A stretch of DNA of 48,966 nucleotides from Spirochaetia bacterium (GTDB lineage: Bacteria; Spirochaetota; Spirochaetia; B11-G9), in the NCBI GenBank assembly GCA_027859095.1, contig JAQIBN010000087.1:1-48966 (forward strand), written 5' to 3'. The notes beneath the pieces are model-generated. The model worked only from the letters and a program-made list of their open reading frames with translations, did not search any database and was not told the origin of the DNA. Position numbers and translations under genes: made by a program. Shown here piece by piece: positions 14,476-22,143 of this stretch. How positions within the stretch are numbered: the stretch's first letter is position 1; each line of letters starts with the position of its first letter.

Positions 14476-16268
14476 GATTCAATCCTTACAGCATCAAAGT
14501 TACAAACAGCTTTACAAATTCCACATTTAACACAGACCTCAGGATCGATAATGTGTATACCTTTTCTTTCCCCTGAAATAGCATCAACAGGACAGTCTCT
14601 GGCGCAGAGTGTACAACCAGTACATTTATCTGCCAGTATCGTATATTGAATTAGTGATTTACATTCCTTTGCAGGGCATCTGCCCTCTTTTATATGTGCA
14701 TCATATTCATCTCTAAAATATTTAAGTGTTGTTAAAACAGGGTTTGGAGCAGTAGCTCCCAAAGCACATAAAGAGGTTGACCCTATAAGCTCAGACATCT
14801 CTAACAGAATATCTATATCCTCTTCTTTTCCTTTCCCTTCTGTTATTCTTGTCAGGATATCAAGCATATGTCTTGTACCCTCCCGGCAAGGAGTACATTT
14901 TCCACAGGATTCCTGCTGGGTGAAGGCAAGAAAATATCTTGCAACCTCAACCATACAGTTGTCCTCATCCATGACTATCATACCACCGGATCCTACAATA
15001 GATCCAATTTTAGCAAAGGTATCATAACCTACTGGTGTGTCCAATAGGGACTCGGGTATACAACCTCCCGAAGGACCGCCGGTTTGAACGGCTTTAAACT
15101 TTTTGCCATTCATGACTCCACCGCCAATATCAAAAATGATATCCCGTACAGAGATTCCCATAGGAACTTCTACAAGGCCGGTATTATTTACTTTTCCAAC
15201 AAGAGAGAAAACCTTTGTTCCCTTACTTGTTTCTGTACCGATAGATGAATACCACGTTGCTCCACGATTTATAATATGTCTGATATTTGCCCAGGTTTCC
15301 ACATTATTTATATTAGTTGGTTTCCCCATATAACCAGCTACTGCCGGGTAAGGAGGTCGAACTCTTGGTTCTGGCATATTCCCTTCCAAAGAAGCTATTA
15401 AGGAAGTTTCTTCACCACAGACAAAAGCACCTGCGCCTCTGTTTACAGAGACATCAAATTCAAAACCAGTTCCAAAAATATCATCCCCTAATAATCCATA
15501 AGTTCTTGCATCTTTTATTGCTTTGTATATTCTTTCTACTGCCAGAGGGTACTCACCTCTTACATAAATAAATCCATGGGAGGCACCAATTGCATATGCT
15601 CCTATGGCCATTCCTTCCAAAATAACATGGGGATCTGATTCTACTATGGATCTATCCATAAATGCACCAGGGTCACCTTCATCAGCATTACATATAATAT
15701 ATTTTTCATCACCAGGAGAGTTCTTTGCAAATCCCCATTTCATGCCTGTAGAGAAACCACCTCCTCCACGACCTCTTAATCCAGAATCTTTAACTTCTTT
15801 AATTATCTCTTCAGGAGTCATTTCTGTAAGAGCTTTCGCAAGAGCAGAATAACCCTCTCTACCAATATATTCATCAATATTTTCAGGATCTATAAGCCCC
15901 CGGTTTGCCAGAGCTATAAGTTTCTGTTTTTTAAAAAAGCCAATATCTGAAAGCTTTGGAATGGGATCATCTCCCTCTTTTGGAACATACATATGCTTTT
16001 CTACGGGGCGGCCTTTAAGAAAATGTTCTTCCACAAGATAGGGAATATCTTTTTCTTCCAGCATTTCATAAAAAATATCTCCAGGTTGAACGATCATAAT
16101 TGGGCCTCTTTCACAAAACCCCTGACAACCTGTGTCTACAACCTGGATTTCATCCTGAAGGTTATGTTTTTCAAGCTCTCTGTTAAACGCTTTTTCGATA
16201 TCAAAAGCTCTGTTAGATACACAACCGGTACCTGCACAAAGCATAAGATGCATTCTATATTCCTGCAT
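14472..16268 (-). CDS. NuoF-type NADH-binding flavoprotein with extra iron-sulfur domains
   Basis: 598 aa. Domains in order: a thioredoxin-like 2Fe-2S domain (CAGTGCVSNRAF ... VDTGCQGFC, residues 10-60), the NuoF Rossmann-like domain binding FMN and NADH (GLRGRGGGGFSTGMKWGFAK, about 165-185), an SLBB domain, the NuoF 4Fe-4S site (ESCGKCTPCREGTRHM) and a C-terminal pair of 4Fe-4S motifs (CTGCTLCARDCP, CVKCGICKAVC). This is the layout of HydB/HndC and other flavin-based bifurcating enzymes rather than of plain complex I NuoF. It oxidises or forms NADH. It overlaps its neighbours on both sides. No hydrogenase subunit is encoded here, so its partner in this operon is open. Confidence 0.92.
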   Translation of the reverse strand: MQEYRMHLMLCAGTGCVSNRAFDIEKAFNRELEKHNLQDEIQVVDTGCQGFCERGPIMIVQPGDIFYEMLEEKDIPYLVEEHFLKGRPVEKHMYVPKEGDDPIPKLSDIGFFKKQKLIALANRGLIDPENIDEYIGREGYSALAKALTEMTPEEIIKEVKDSGLRGRGGGGFSTGMKWGFAKNSPGDEKYIICNADEGDPGAFMDRSIVESDPHVILEGMAIGAYAIGASHGFIYVRGEYPLAVERIYKAIKDARTYGLLGDDIFGTGFEFDVSVNRGAGAFVCGEETSLIASLEGNMPEPRVRPPYPAVAGYMGKPTNINNVETWANIRHIINRGATWYSSIGTETSKGTKVFSLVGKVNNTGLVEVPMGISVRDIIFDIGGGVMNGKKFKAVQTGGPSGGCIPESLLDTPVGYDTFAKIGSIVGSGGMIVMDEDNCMVEVARYFLAFTQQESCGKCTPCREGTRHMLDILTRITEGKGKEEDIDILLEMSELIGSTSLCALGATAPNPVLTTLKYFRDEYDAHIKEGRCPAKECKSLIQYTILADKCTGCTLCARDCPVDAISGERKGIHIIDPEVCVKCGICKAVCNFDAVRIES

Positions 16269-16648
16269 TAACCTACCCTCTCACTTCCTCTGCCAAGGGC
16301 AGATTCTTCTACAATCTTTCCATTCATTACATGTTCTTTAAAAATTGTCTTAACTTTTTCTTTAGTCAGATGAACATATTTAACAGGAGACTCCCCCTGA
16401 ATTTCAATTGTTGCCATAGGTTCATGACTACAAAGTCCAGCACATCCAGTAGTTGTAAACAAAATATCTTTTTGCCCCGAAGCTTCCAGCTCATCTAAAA
16501 AGGCTTTCATAATATCTCTTGCCCCGGTAGCAATTCCACATGTTCCCATATGGACAGTAATTTTAGCTCTACCAGCTCCGCTTCGCAGGTTTGTAGATGC
16601 TTCCATTTTTTCGCTGATTTTCTTCAAGTCTTCAGGCTTCAAATTCAT
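16268..16648 (-). CDS. Thioredoxin-like 2Fe-2S ferredoxin (HndB-like)
   Basis: About 126 aa from ATG 16648 (MNLKPEDL), which follows GGAGG; the track start at 16663 lies upstream of that ribosome site. HMGTCGIATGARDIMKAFL and FTTTGCAGLCSHEPMATI supply four cysteines of a thioredoxin-like 2Fe-2S cluster. Such a stand-alone protein accompanies NADP-reducing hydrogenase operons. It ends in an ATG overlap with the NuoF-like gene. It should pass electrons to or from the NuoF-like flavoprotein, whose own N-terminal domain is a related fold. Confidence 0.88.
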   Translation of the reverse strand: MNLKPEDLKKISEKMEASTNLRSGAGRAKITVHMGTCGIATGARDIMKAFLDELEASGQKDILFTTTGCAGLCSHEPMATIEIQGESPVKYVHLTKEKVKTIFKEHVMNGKIVEESALGRGSERVG

Positions 16649-16668
16649 ATTTACCTCCAACAACGCCG

Positions 16669-17091
16669 CTATTCAGAATCGCTTTTAAAATTATAAAAAA
16701 AATCAATATCCGGATGGGATAATCTTAAGACCTGAATCGTAAGCATTATATCCCCTATAGGTTTCATATCCGGATGATCCTTTTTAAAAACCGCTTTTAT
16801 TTTGGTACCAACTCCTTTATTGGAGTCAATCTCAAATTCCCCTTCTGTTTCCAGGGCTGCCTGTTTTAACAGGGACACCCCAAATCCAAAATATTTCCCT
16901 TCTTTTGATGAATAGAAAGGACTGGTTACAAGTTTTATTGTTTCCTCATCCATCCCTGATCCATCATCTATTATCAAAAGACACAGAAAATTATCTGTTT
17001 TCTTTTCTTCCAATGTAACTTCAATTCGACTTGCTCTGGCACGAATTGAATTCTCTACTACATCAAGTATGTGTAGGGAAAGATCTTCCAT
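16669..17091 (-). CDS. Stand-alone histidine-kinase-like ATPase
   Basis: 140 aa. LHILDVVENSIRARAS is the N-box, LLIIDDGSGMDEETI the G1 box and KYFGFGVSLLKQAA the G2 region of a GHKL ATP-binding domain. There is no phospho-accepting His domain and no membrane segment. Proteins of this kind occur in [FeFe]-hydrogenase operons next to PHP and DRTGG proteins, where their job is not known to me. It overlaps the PHP gene by one base. It might act as an anti-sigma-type or switch kinase sensing redox or nucleotide state; that is inference. Confidence 0.85.
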   Translation of the reverse strand: MEDLSLHILDVVENSIRARASRIEVTLEEKKTDNFLCLLIIDDGSGMDEETIKLVTSPFYSSKEGKYFGFGVSLLKQAALETEGEFEIDSNKGVGTKIKAVFKKDHPDMKPIGDIMLTIQVLRLSHPDIDFFYNFKSDSE

Positions 17092-17831
17092 TATCTAACC
17101 ACTCCACGATTGTTTTTACCATGGATTGCCAATATTAATTCTTTAACATTGGGTTCCAAAAGGCTAAACTCTGTCATTCTTTTTCCAATATCCTCAATAT
17201 AATGGGCATCGGAACATGATATATAAGGATACCCGTATAAATATCCTGGTTTCCCTACATTTTCTCTGTCAACAGTCATTTCACTGTTGATTATTTCTAT
17301 ACCATCCAGTTTCAATCCTTCAGGTATAAATCCCAGTTGGCTGAGAATACTGAAAGACTCTCTATCAACATGTGATGCTACTACCATTCCCCCGTTTAGA
17401 TGAACAAGATCAACAATACGGTCAATACTGAGGCTTGTCGCTCCAAACAAGAGTTTTTCACTAACTCCCAGAATCTTATCATTGGAATCAAGAAAAACCT
17501 GATCTCCAAAAGCTTCAGGATTATTGATACCCGGAAGATTGGCCTGAACAATCATCTCCATATTATAAAGATCTTCGTTCCGGTCAAAATACCCAAGAAG
17601 ATGTACTTCCTCTTCGGAACAAATTTCCATTCCACCAATAACTGTAAGTCCTTCCCTTTCACCGGCAGTTCGTACAGCTTCAAAATTACCGGCACTGTTA
17701 TGATCAGTGATTGCGATCATATCCAGTCCCTTTTCTTTAGACTTCGCCACTATCCTTTCTGGCGTCATCCCGTAATCTCCACAAGGAGATAAAATTGTAT
17801 GAAGATGAAGGTCAGCCTTATAAATCTTCAT
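17091..17831 (-). CDS. PHP-domain metal-dependent phosphoesterase
   Basis: 246 aa. KADLHLHTILSPCGDYGM, ITDHNSAGNFEAV, VASHVDRES and ISCSDAHYI give the four metal-binding motifs of the PHP fold, all with their His/Asp residues. The family hydrolyses phosphate esters, including histidinol phosphate and nucleotide 3',5'-bisphosphates. In this setting it sits between a DRTGG protein and a GHKL ATPase within an electron-transfer operon, so a regulatory role on a small phosphorylated signal is more plausible than a biosynthetic one. The start at 17831 has a short gap to the upstream gene. Confidence 0.87.
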   Translation of the reverse strand: MKIYKADLHLHTILSPCGDYGMTPERIVAKSKEKGLDMIAITDHNSAGNFEAVRTAGEREGLTVIGGMEICSEEEVHLLGYFDRNEDLYNMEMIVQANLPGINNPEAFGDQVFLDSNDKILGVSEKLLFGATSLSIDRIVDLVHLNGGMVVASHVDRESFSILSQLGFIPEGLKLDGIEIINSEMTVDRENVGKPGYLYGYPYISCSDAHYIEDIGKRMTEFSLLEPNVKELILAIHGKNNRGVVR

Positions 17832-17840
17832 TATTTTATA

Positions 17841-18179
17841 TCAACCAGGAATTCCCAATTGATATAACCTTCCTGTTGTTTCAAAAGCACTTTCGCAACT
17901 ACTCAATACTGTTAAGCCCGCTTCTTCTGCTTTAGTTGCGGCTGCAGGAATTAATTGCCTGTTTTGAATCAGAATTATACCAGCCATATTTTTCATCAAA
18001 GCAATTGCAACAACATTTACATGGGTCTGGTAAGTTATCCATATGTCTCCCTCTTTTCCATGGGCAATTACATCACTCATTAGATCACTTACATATCCTC
18101 TAAGAACTTCAGTCTGGAGGGGGACTTCACCAGAAAGCAGTTTTAGGTCCAGTTTCTCTATAATTTCATTCAGGTGCAT
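17841..18179 (-). CDS. DRTGG-domain protein (second copy)
   Basis: 112 aa. The motif VLRGYVSDLMSDVIAHGKEGDIWIT matches the DRTGG-domain core also found in the paralogue at 19094-19429. DRTGG domains bind nucleotides in some PTA- and CBS-linked proteins. GIILIQNRQLIPAAATKAEEAGLTVLS forms the second alpha/beta half. It overlaps the CBS-ATPase gene by 10 bases. Two DRTGG copies flanking a CBS-ATPase suggest one assembly that reads adenine-nucleotide or redox state; inferred from context. Confidence 0.82.
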   Translation of the reverse strand: MHLNEIIEKLDLKLLSGEVPLQTEVLRGYVSDLMSDVIAHGKEGDIWITYQTHVNVVAIALMKNMAGIILIQNRQLIPAAATKAEEAGLTVLSSCESAFETTGRLYQLGIPG

Positions 18180-19090
18180 TTTCCCTCCATATTAATATCT
18201 ACAATTAATACTGTTCCTTCACCTACTGTGGATTTTATAGTAAAATTATCTGAGCAATTTTTAATGTTCTGAAGGCCCATTCCAGCACCAAACCCAAGTT
18301 CTCGAACCCAGTCGGGAGCTGTTGAATACCCTGGTTCCATGGCTTTCTCCACATCCGGAATTCCTGGTCCATGGTCTTCTATTTCCATATTTAGTAATTC
18401 TGAACTTAAAGTGATTGTGACTGTTCCACCTCCGGCATAAGCCAGTAAATTTATTTCTGCTTCGTATGCTGCAATGGCAGTTTTTCTAACTAAATTTCCA
18501 GGTAAGCCCAGTTTATATAAATCTGTTCGAATTGAACTTGAAATTTCTCCTCCATATTCCAGAGATTTTTGTTCGACAATGTAATTTAAAGTTAAAAGGG
18601 CAGATACTGATTCGATATTATTTAATATACAGTTATATTCTTTCTTACTTTCTTTCTCATCATCAAGATCAAGTACGGCTAGAACTCCTTCCATCATTGT
18701 GCATCTGCATATTACACCGAGGAATTTATTACTCTCATTTTCAACAACCGGAAGTCCTCGTAACCCTATAAGTTCCAATTCTTTTACTGCAGTAATTACA
18801 GGTTCGTCAGGATGTAGAGTTTTAAAATCAATATCCATTATTTCGGAAACAGGAACATCTCCCATTTCAGAAGTTAACCAGTCCACATATCCTTCTATAG
18901 ATATTTGTCCCACCAACTTTTCCCCTGTAAGAACAGGTATACATGCATAATTATTTTCTTTTATTACATACTTTAGTTCACTCATTTTCGTTTCAGGAGT
19001 AACTCTAGTTACATCAGTTCTCATTATTTTTTCTACGCGAATTTCATAGATCCTTTCTATGACGCTTTGTGAAATACGAATCTGATTCAT
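18170..19090 (-). CDS. CBS-pair protein with C-terminal GHKL ATPase domain
   Basis: 306 aa. Two CBS repeats come first (MRTDVTRVTPETKMSELKYV and MDIDFKTLHPDEPVITAVKE, residues 20-130), a fold that binds adenosyl ligands. The C-terminal part is an RsbW-like ATPase: AAYEAEINLLAYAGGG (N-box-like), IEDHGPGIPDVEKA (G1) and FGAGMGLQNIKN (G2). The pair suggests an ATP-dependent switch controlled by adenylate level. It starts 3 bases after the first DRTGG gene. It acts in the cytoplasm, with no membrane segment visible. The target is unknown. Confidence 0.87.
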   Translation of the reverse strand: MNQIRISQSVIERIYEIRVEKIMRTDVTRVTPETKMSELKYVIKENNYACIPVLTGEKLVGQISIEGYVDWLTSEMGDVPVSEIMDIDFKTLHPDEPVITAVKELELIGLRGLPVVENESNKFLGVICRCTMMEGVLAVLDLDDEKESKKEYNCILNNIESVSALLTLNYIVEQKSLEYGGEISSSIRTDLYKLGLPGNLVRKTAIAAYEAEINLLAYAGGGTVTITLSSELLNMEIEDHGPGIPDVEKAMEPGYSTAPDWVRELGFGAGMGLQNIKNCSDNFTIKSTVGEGTVLIVDINMEGKCT

Positions 19091-19093
19091 TGA

Positions 19094-19429
19094 TTAACCC
19101 TGTAATCCAGCAGCAAAAAGTTTGCCTGTTACCTGGAAAGTTGAAAAATCTGTTACTAGAATTGTAACTCTTTTAGTATTTGCCAGCTCTATTGTTTTTT
19201 TTTCAGGGTATTTCCCATTTGTATAGCAAATAGCAGGAATCTCTACCATTTCTACTGTTCGTATGGTTTGCTGATTTGTCAAACTGGTAATAAGAAGCTG
19301 AGCTTCTCTTCCAAATGTAAGAACATCACTCATAAGATCAGAAACATAAATACTCTTTATTTCTCTGGACAAATGTCCTGAAGAGAGTATTTTTGCATTT
19401 AATATCTGGCATAGTTCTTTTATTTTCAT
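19094..19429 (-). CDS. DRTGG-domain protein (first copy)
   Basis: 111 aa. IKSIYVSDLMSDVLTFGREAQLLIT is shared with the copy at 17841-18179, including SDLMSDV. The remainder, VEIPAICYTNGKYPEKKTIELA, is more diverged and has a cysteine not found in the paralogue. The start codon overlaps the NuoE-like stop. It may bind a nucleotide and report to the CBS-ATPase encoded next. Confidence 0.82.
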   Translation of the reverse strand: MKIKELCQILNAKILSSGHLSREIKSIYVSDLMSDVLTFGREAQLLITSLTNQQTIRTVEMVEIPAICYTNGKYPEKKTIELANTKRVTILVTDFSTFQVTGKLFAAGLQG

Positions 19430-19875
19430 TATGTATCTTTCTTCATCAGTTTTTTAATAGTTTTTTGTGTCATTTTACCATGGAATTCTCCATCCACAGT
19501 TACAAGCGGCCCCAGAGCACAAGCACCAACACAATTAACTACATCCAGGGTATACTCTCCATCAGCTGTAGTTTCACCTGCTTTAATTTTCAGTTCTCTT
19601 TCTATTGTATCAACAATTAATGGAGCTCCCCTGACATGACATGCCGTTCCTACACAAGCACAAACATGATGCTTTCCTATAGGTTCAAGTCTAAAAGTTG
19701 AATAAAATGTTACCAGACTGTAAAATCTGCTTAGGGGAATATTTAGGCGTCTGGATGCCTCTCTTAGATATTCCTCAGGAAGATATCCAAATTCTTCATG
19801 CATATCCTGAAGGAGGCCAATTAGGGAGCCTTTCACTTTTTCATATTCTTCCAATAATTCGTTAAGTTTTTCCAT
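19429..19875 (-). CDS. NuoE-type 2Fe-2S subunit
   Basis: 148 aa. MHEEFGYLPEEYLREASRRLNIPLSRFYSLVTFYSTF is the conserved N-terminal helical part. CACVGTACHVRGA and VNCVGACALGPLV carry the four cysteines of the thioredoxin-like 2Fe-2S cluster. NuoE partners NuoF in complex I, NAD-linked hydrogenases and bifurcating enzymes. The partner NuoF lies five regulatory genes downstream in the same operon. It starts 21 bases after the shortened nqrF, which is the junction between the membrane complex and the NADH module. Confidence 0.92.
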   Translation of the reverse strand: MEKLNELLEEYEKVKGSLIGLLQDMHEEFGYLPEEYLREASRRLNIPLSRFYSLVTFYSTFRLEPIGKHHVCACVGTACHVRGAPLIVDTIERELKIKAGETTADGEYTLDVVNCVGACALGPLVTVDGEFHGKMTQKTIKKLMKKDT

Positions 19876-19896
19876 TCTACTACCTAGTTCCCATCT

Positions 19897-20346
19897 TTAT
19901 TGTATTTTCACTAGCCATTTTTTATTTGCATCAAAGTTCTTACTTAAGACCATTTGGTGCACAACTGTAAGAAAATCTGGTATTTCGATGGTAATATCGT
20001 TTTTAATTTTTACCTGACACGCAAGTCTCATATTATTCAGTTTTTCCTGACGACTCATCCAAATTTCTTCTGTTGGAAGAATCATTCCTCCACCCTCAGG
20101 TACTTGAACTTTACAATAACCACAGCTTCCTTTTCCACCACATGAATTGGAAACATTAAATCCATTGTCATTAAGAGCTGTTAAAAGATTAATACCGCCT
20201 TCAACAGTGATCTCTTTAACTTCGTCACCCTCAAGAACGCTTATTTTACAATCTCCATAACTAACAAGGAGTTTGTCAGCTATTAAAAGTACAATTGTAA
20301 TTAAAAGAAGTAGTCCATTCATTACTAATACTGGTACAAAATTCAT
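19897..20346 (-). CDS. nqrF: NqrF-like protein reduced to membrane anchor and 2Fe-2S domain
   Basis: 149 aa; full NqrF, as at 34012-35106, is about 365-410. One membrane helix (VLVMNGLLLLITIVLLIADKLL) is followed by SCGGKGSCGYCKV ... RLACQ, the plant-type 2Fe-2S site of NqrF. After EIPDFLTVVHQ the protein ends. The FAD-binding (RxYS) and NADH-binding domains are absent, and the downstream DNA holds no remnant of them in frame. The end is a clean stop, followed by NuoE with its own ribosome site, so this looks like an evolved short form rather than a recent break. It could accept electrons from the NuoEF module and hand them to the membrane subunits. Confidence 0.87.
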   Translation of the reverse strand: MNFVPVLVMNGLLLLITIVLLIADKLLVSYGDCKISVLEGDEVKEITVEGGINLLTALNDNGFNVSNSCGGKGSCGYCKVQVPEGGGMILPTEEIWMSRQEKLNNMRLACQVKIKNDITIEIPDFLTVVHQMVLSKNFDANKKWLVKIQ

Positions 20347-20933
20347 TAGACAGTCACCATCCCGGCAAATCCAAGAAACGCTAGGGAAAGAATCCCTGCA
20401 ATTGTCATGATTATTCCCGGTCCCTTCATTCCCCTGGGAATATCTCCAACAAGGGCTAGCTTTTCATTTATGGCAGCAACTATAACTATTGCAATTATCC
20501 AGCCTATAGAAGCTCCAAAAGCAAATACTACAGTCTGAAGGTAGTTGTAAGATCTTATGACCATAAACAGTGAGACTGCAAGGACAGTACAGTTTACAGT
20601 GATTAATGGAAGAAATATTCCAAATGCTGCCTGGAGTACAGGAAAGAATTTTTCCATTATCATTTCAACTAACTGAACAGTTCCAGCAATTACAATTATG
20701 AATACAATATAGTAAATTAGCTCACTGTGGAGTGGTACCAGAATGTAATTGTAAATAGGCCAGTTTATAAGTGCTGTAAGTGTTACTACAAAAATAACTG
20801 CAAATCCCATTCCACTTGCTGTCCGGAGGCTCTTTGAAAGAGAAATAAATGGACACATTCCAAGAAGATATGTAAAAGCAATATTTTGTGTTAATACAGC
20901 AGCAATAAATATCATTAATAAATTAATAGCCAT
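20346..20933 (-). CDS. nqrE: Nqr/Rnf membrane subunit E (RnfA homologue), operon 1
   Basis: 195 aa, six membrane helices. LGMCPFISLS and LITVNCTVLAV keep the two half-channel cysteines that, together with those of subunit D, ligate the intramembrane iron-sulfur centre in NqrD/E and RnfA/E. The end, DIPRGMKGPGIIMTIAGILSLAFLGFAGM, is closer to NqrE than to RnfA. It forms part of the ion-translocating core. Gene order A-B-C-D-E-F and overlaps with neighbours support the operon. The paralogue at 33408-33995 is clearly related but diverged. Confidence 0.92.
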   Translation of the reverse strand: MAINLLMIFIAAVLTQNIAFTYLLGMCPFISLSKSLRTASGMGFAVIFVVTLTALINWPIYNYILVPLHSELIYYIVFIIVIAGTVQLVEMIMEKFFPVLQAAFGIFLPLITVNCTVLAVSLFMVIRSYNYLQTVVFAFGASIGWIIAIVIVAAINEKLALVGDIPRGMKGPGIIMTIAGILSLAFLGFAGMVTV

Positions 20934-20944
20934 AATAATCCCCC

Positions 20945-21568
20945 TTAATCCGATTCAACTTTAGCAAGTGTTCTTGTAATCCAGATAAACAAACTCACCA
21001 CAAAGAACGCTCCAGGTGCCATGGAGATAACCACCCATTTAGGGAAACTGTCAGGCATTACCTGAAATCCTAATAGAGTACCAAATCCAAGTATTTCTCT
21101 CACAATGGCAATTGCTACAAGTGTATAGGTGTAGGAAAATCCATTTGCTACAGAATCCAGAACTGAGTGGAGAACATTATTCTGGCTATAAAAAGCTTCT
21201 GCCCTTCCCATAATTATACAATTAGTAATAATTAACCCTACATAAGGACCAATAGATTCACTTATTTCAGGGAAATAAGCTTTTAGAACCCTGTCGACTA
21301 CAATTACAAAAGAGGCAATTACAATCATGTAGGTAATCATCCTTACTCTTCGGGGGATAATATTTCTTAATCCAGAAATGAGTAAAGATGTTGCTAATAA
21401 GACAAAGGTAACACCCGCGCCCATTGCTATTGCATTTGCAACTGTGTTTGAAACTGCAAGAGCCGAACAAATACCAAGTACCATCGAGGAGATTGGATGA
21501 TCTCTCCATATCCCATCCAGTACTGTCTGATAACTTTTAGTTTTCTTTATTTCAGTAAACGTCACCAT
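20945..21568 (-). CDS. nqrD: Nqr/Rnf membrane subunit D (RnfE homologue), operon 1
   Basis: 207 aa, six membrane helices. LGICSALAVSNTV and VGLIITNCIIMGRAEAF hold the conserved cysteines of the intramembrane iron-sulfur site. The family signature GRAEAFYSQNN is intact. It pairs with subunit E in an inverted arrangement across the membrane. The start codon overlaps the stop of nqrC, and nqrE follows after 11 bases. Confidence 0.92.
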   Translation of the reverse strand: MVTFTEIKKTKSYQTVLDGIWRDHPISSMVLGICSALAVSNTVANAIAMGAGVTFVLLATSLLISGLRNIIPRRVRMITYMIVIASFVIVVDRVLKAYFPEISESIGPYVGLIITNCIIMGRAEAFYSQNNVLHSVLDSVANGFSYTYTLVAIAIVREILGFGTLLGFQVMPDSFPKWVVISMAPGAFFVVSLFIWITRTLAKVESD

Positions 21569-22143
21569 CAGTCTCCTTTAAAGGTGGAATTAAATATTTT
21601 GTAGTCATCATTAATGACCTTAATCAGTGCAATACACGACATTGTAGCACCTGTAATGCCATCAACATCTGTCTTGTTTGAAGATTTCCCAGCTCCAACA
21701 AGGATTAGTTCAGGATCAAATTGTTTACCAATAAAAGAATCCAGAAATTGCTTCTCTGTAATACGGCTTCCCAGTCCAGGAGTTTCCACCTGGGATTTTA
21801 TTCCAACAGCAGTGATAGTTTTTTTATCATCAGCCATTACCGCAACTCCAATAATGGGGCCTTGAAATCCTGAGCCCTCAAAAGGAAAGGCCATCTCTCC
21901 GGAAGAAACTTTGTAAATGGTCATTTCCGGATACACAATTGTACTAATATTATCTGTGAACACTTTCTCAATTGTTTCATCTGTATACTCAATTCCAAAA
22001 GTTTTCAAAATTGTACTTAATTCTTTTATTTTTTCATTTTTGGCAATCATGGGTTCTGTAAATGCATCTACACCAACAAGAGTTGTTGCCAGGATAGTTC
22101 CAAGAATTAGTACAAAGACAATCATCATTATTTTGTCTTTCAT
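21568..22143 (-). CDS. nqrC: Nqr/Rnf subunit C (RnfG homologue), covalent-FMN protein, operon 1
   Basis: 191 aa. One N-terminal membrane helix (IMMIVFVLILGTILATTLV) anchors a periplasmic FMN-binding domain. VETPGLGSRI and VDGITGATMSC are the family motifs; the Thr of TGATMS is the site where ApbE attaches FMN through phosphate. The length is nearer to RnfG (about 200) than to NqrC (about 260). No apbE gene is in the window. It relays electrons on the outer side of the membrane between the D/E iron-sulfur centre and subunit B. Confidence 0.92.
   Translation of the reverse strand: MKDKIMMIVFVLILGTILATTLVGVDAFTEPMIAKNEKIKELSTILKTFGIEYTDETIEKVFTDNISTIVYPEMTIYKVSSGEMAFPFEGSGFQGPIIGVAVMADDKKTITAVGIKSQVETPGLGSRITEKQFLDSFIGKQFDPELILVGAGKSSNKTDVDGITGATMSCIALIKVINDDYKIFNSTFKGD

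Noticed and set aside
13867-16268. An [FeFe] hydrogenase operon
   Set aside because: The operon resembles hydrogenase operons, but no H-cluster motifs (TSCCP, MPC, ExxxCxxGC) occur in any subunit.
18532-18950. Plus-strand ORFs of 79-83 aa within the CBS-ATPase gene
   Set aside because: They are shadow frames of a well-supported minus-strand gene.
19897-20346. Calling the short protein RnfB
   Set aside because: It has a single plant-type 2Fe-2S motif (CGGKGSCGYC) and lacks the 4Fe-4S motifs of RnfB; it matches the N-terminus of the full NqrF at 34012.
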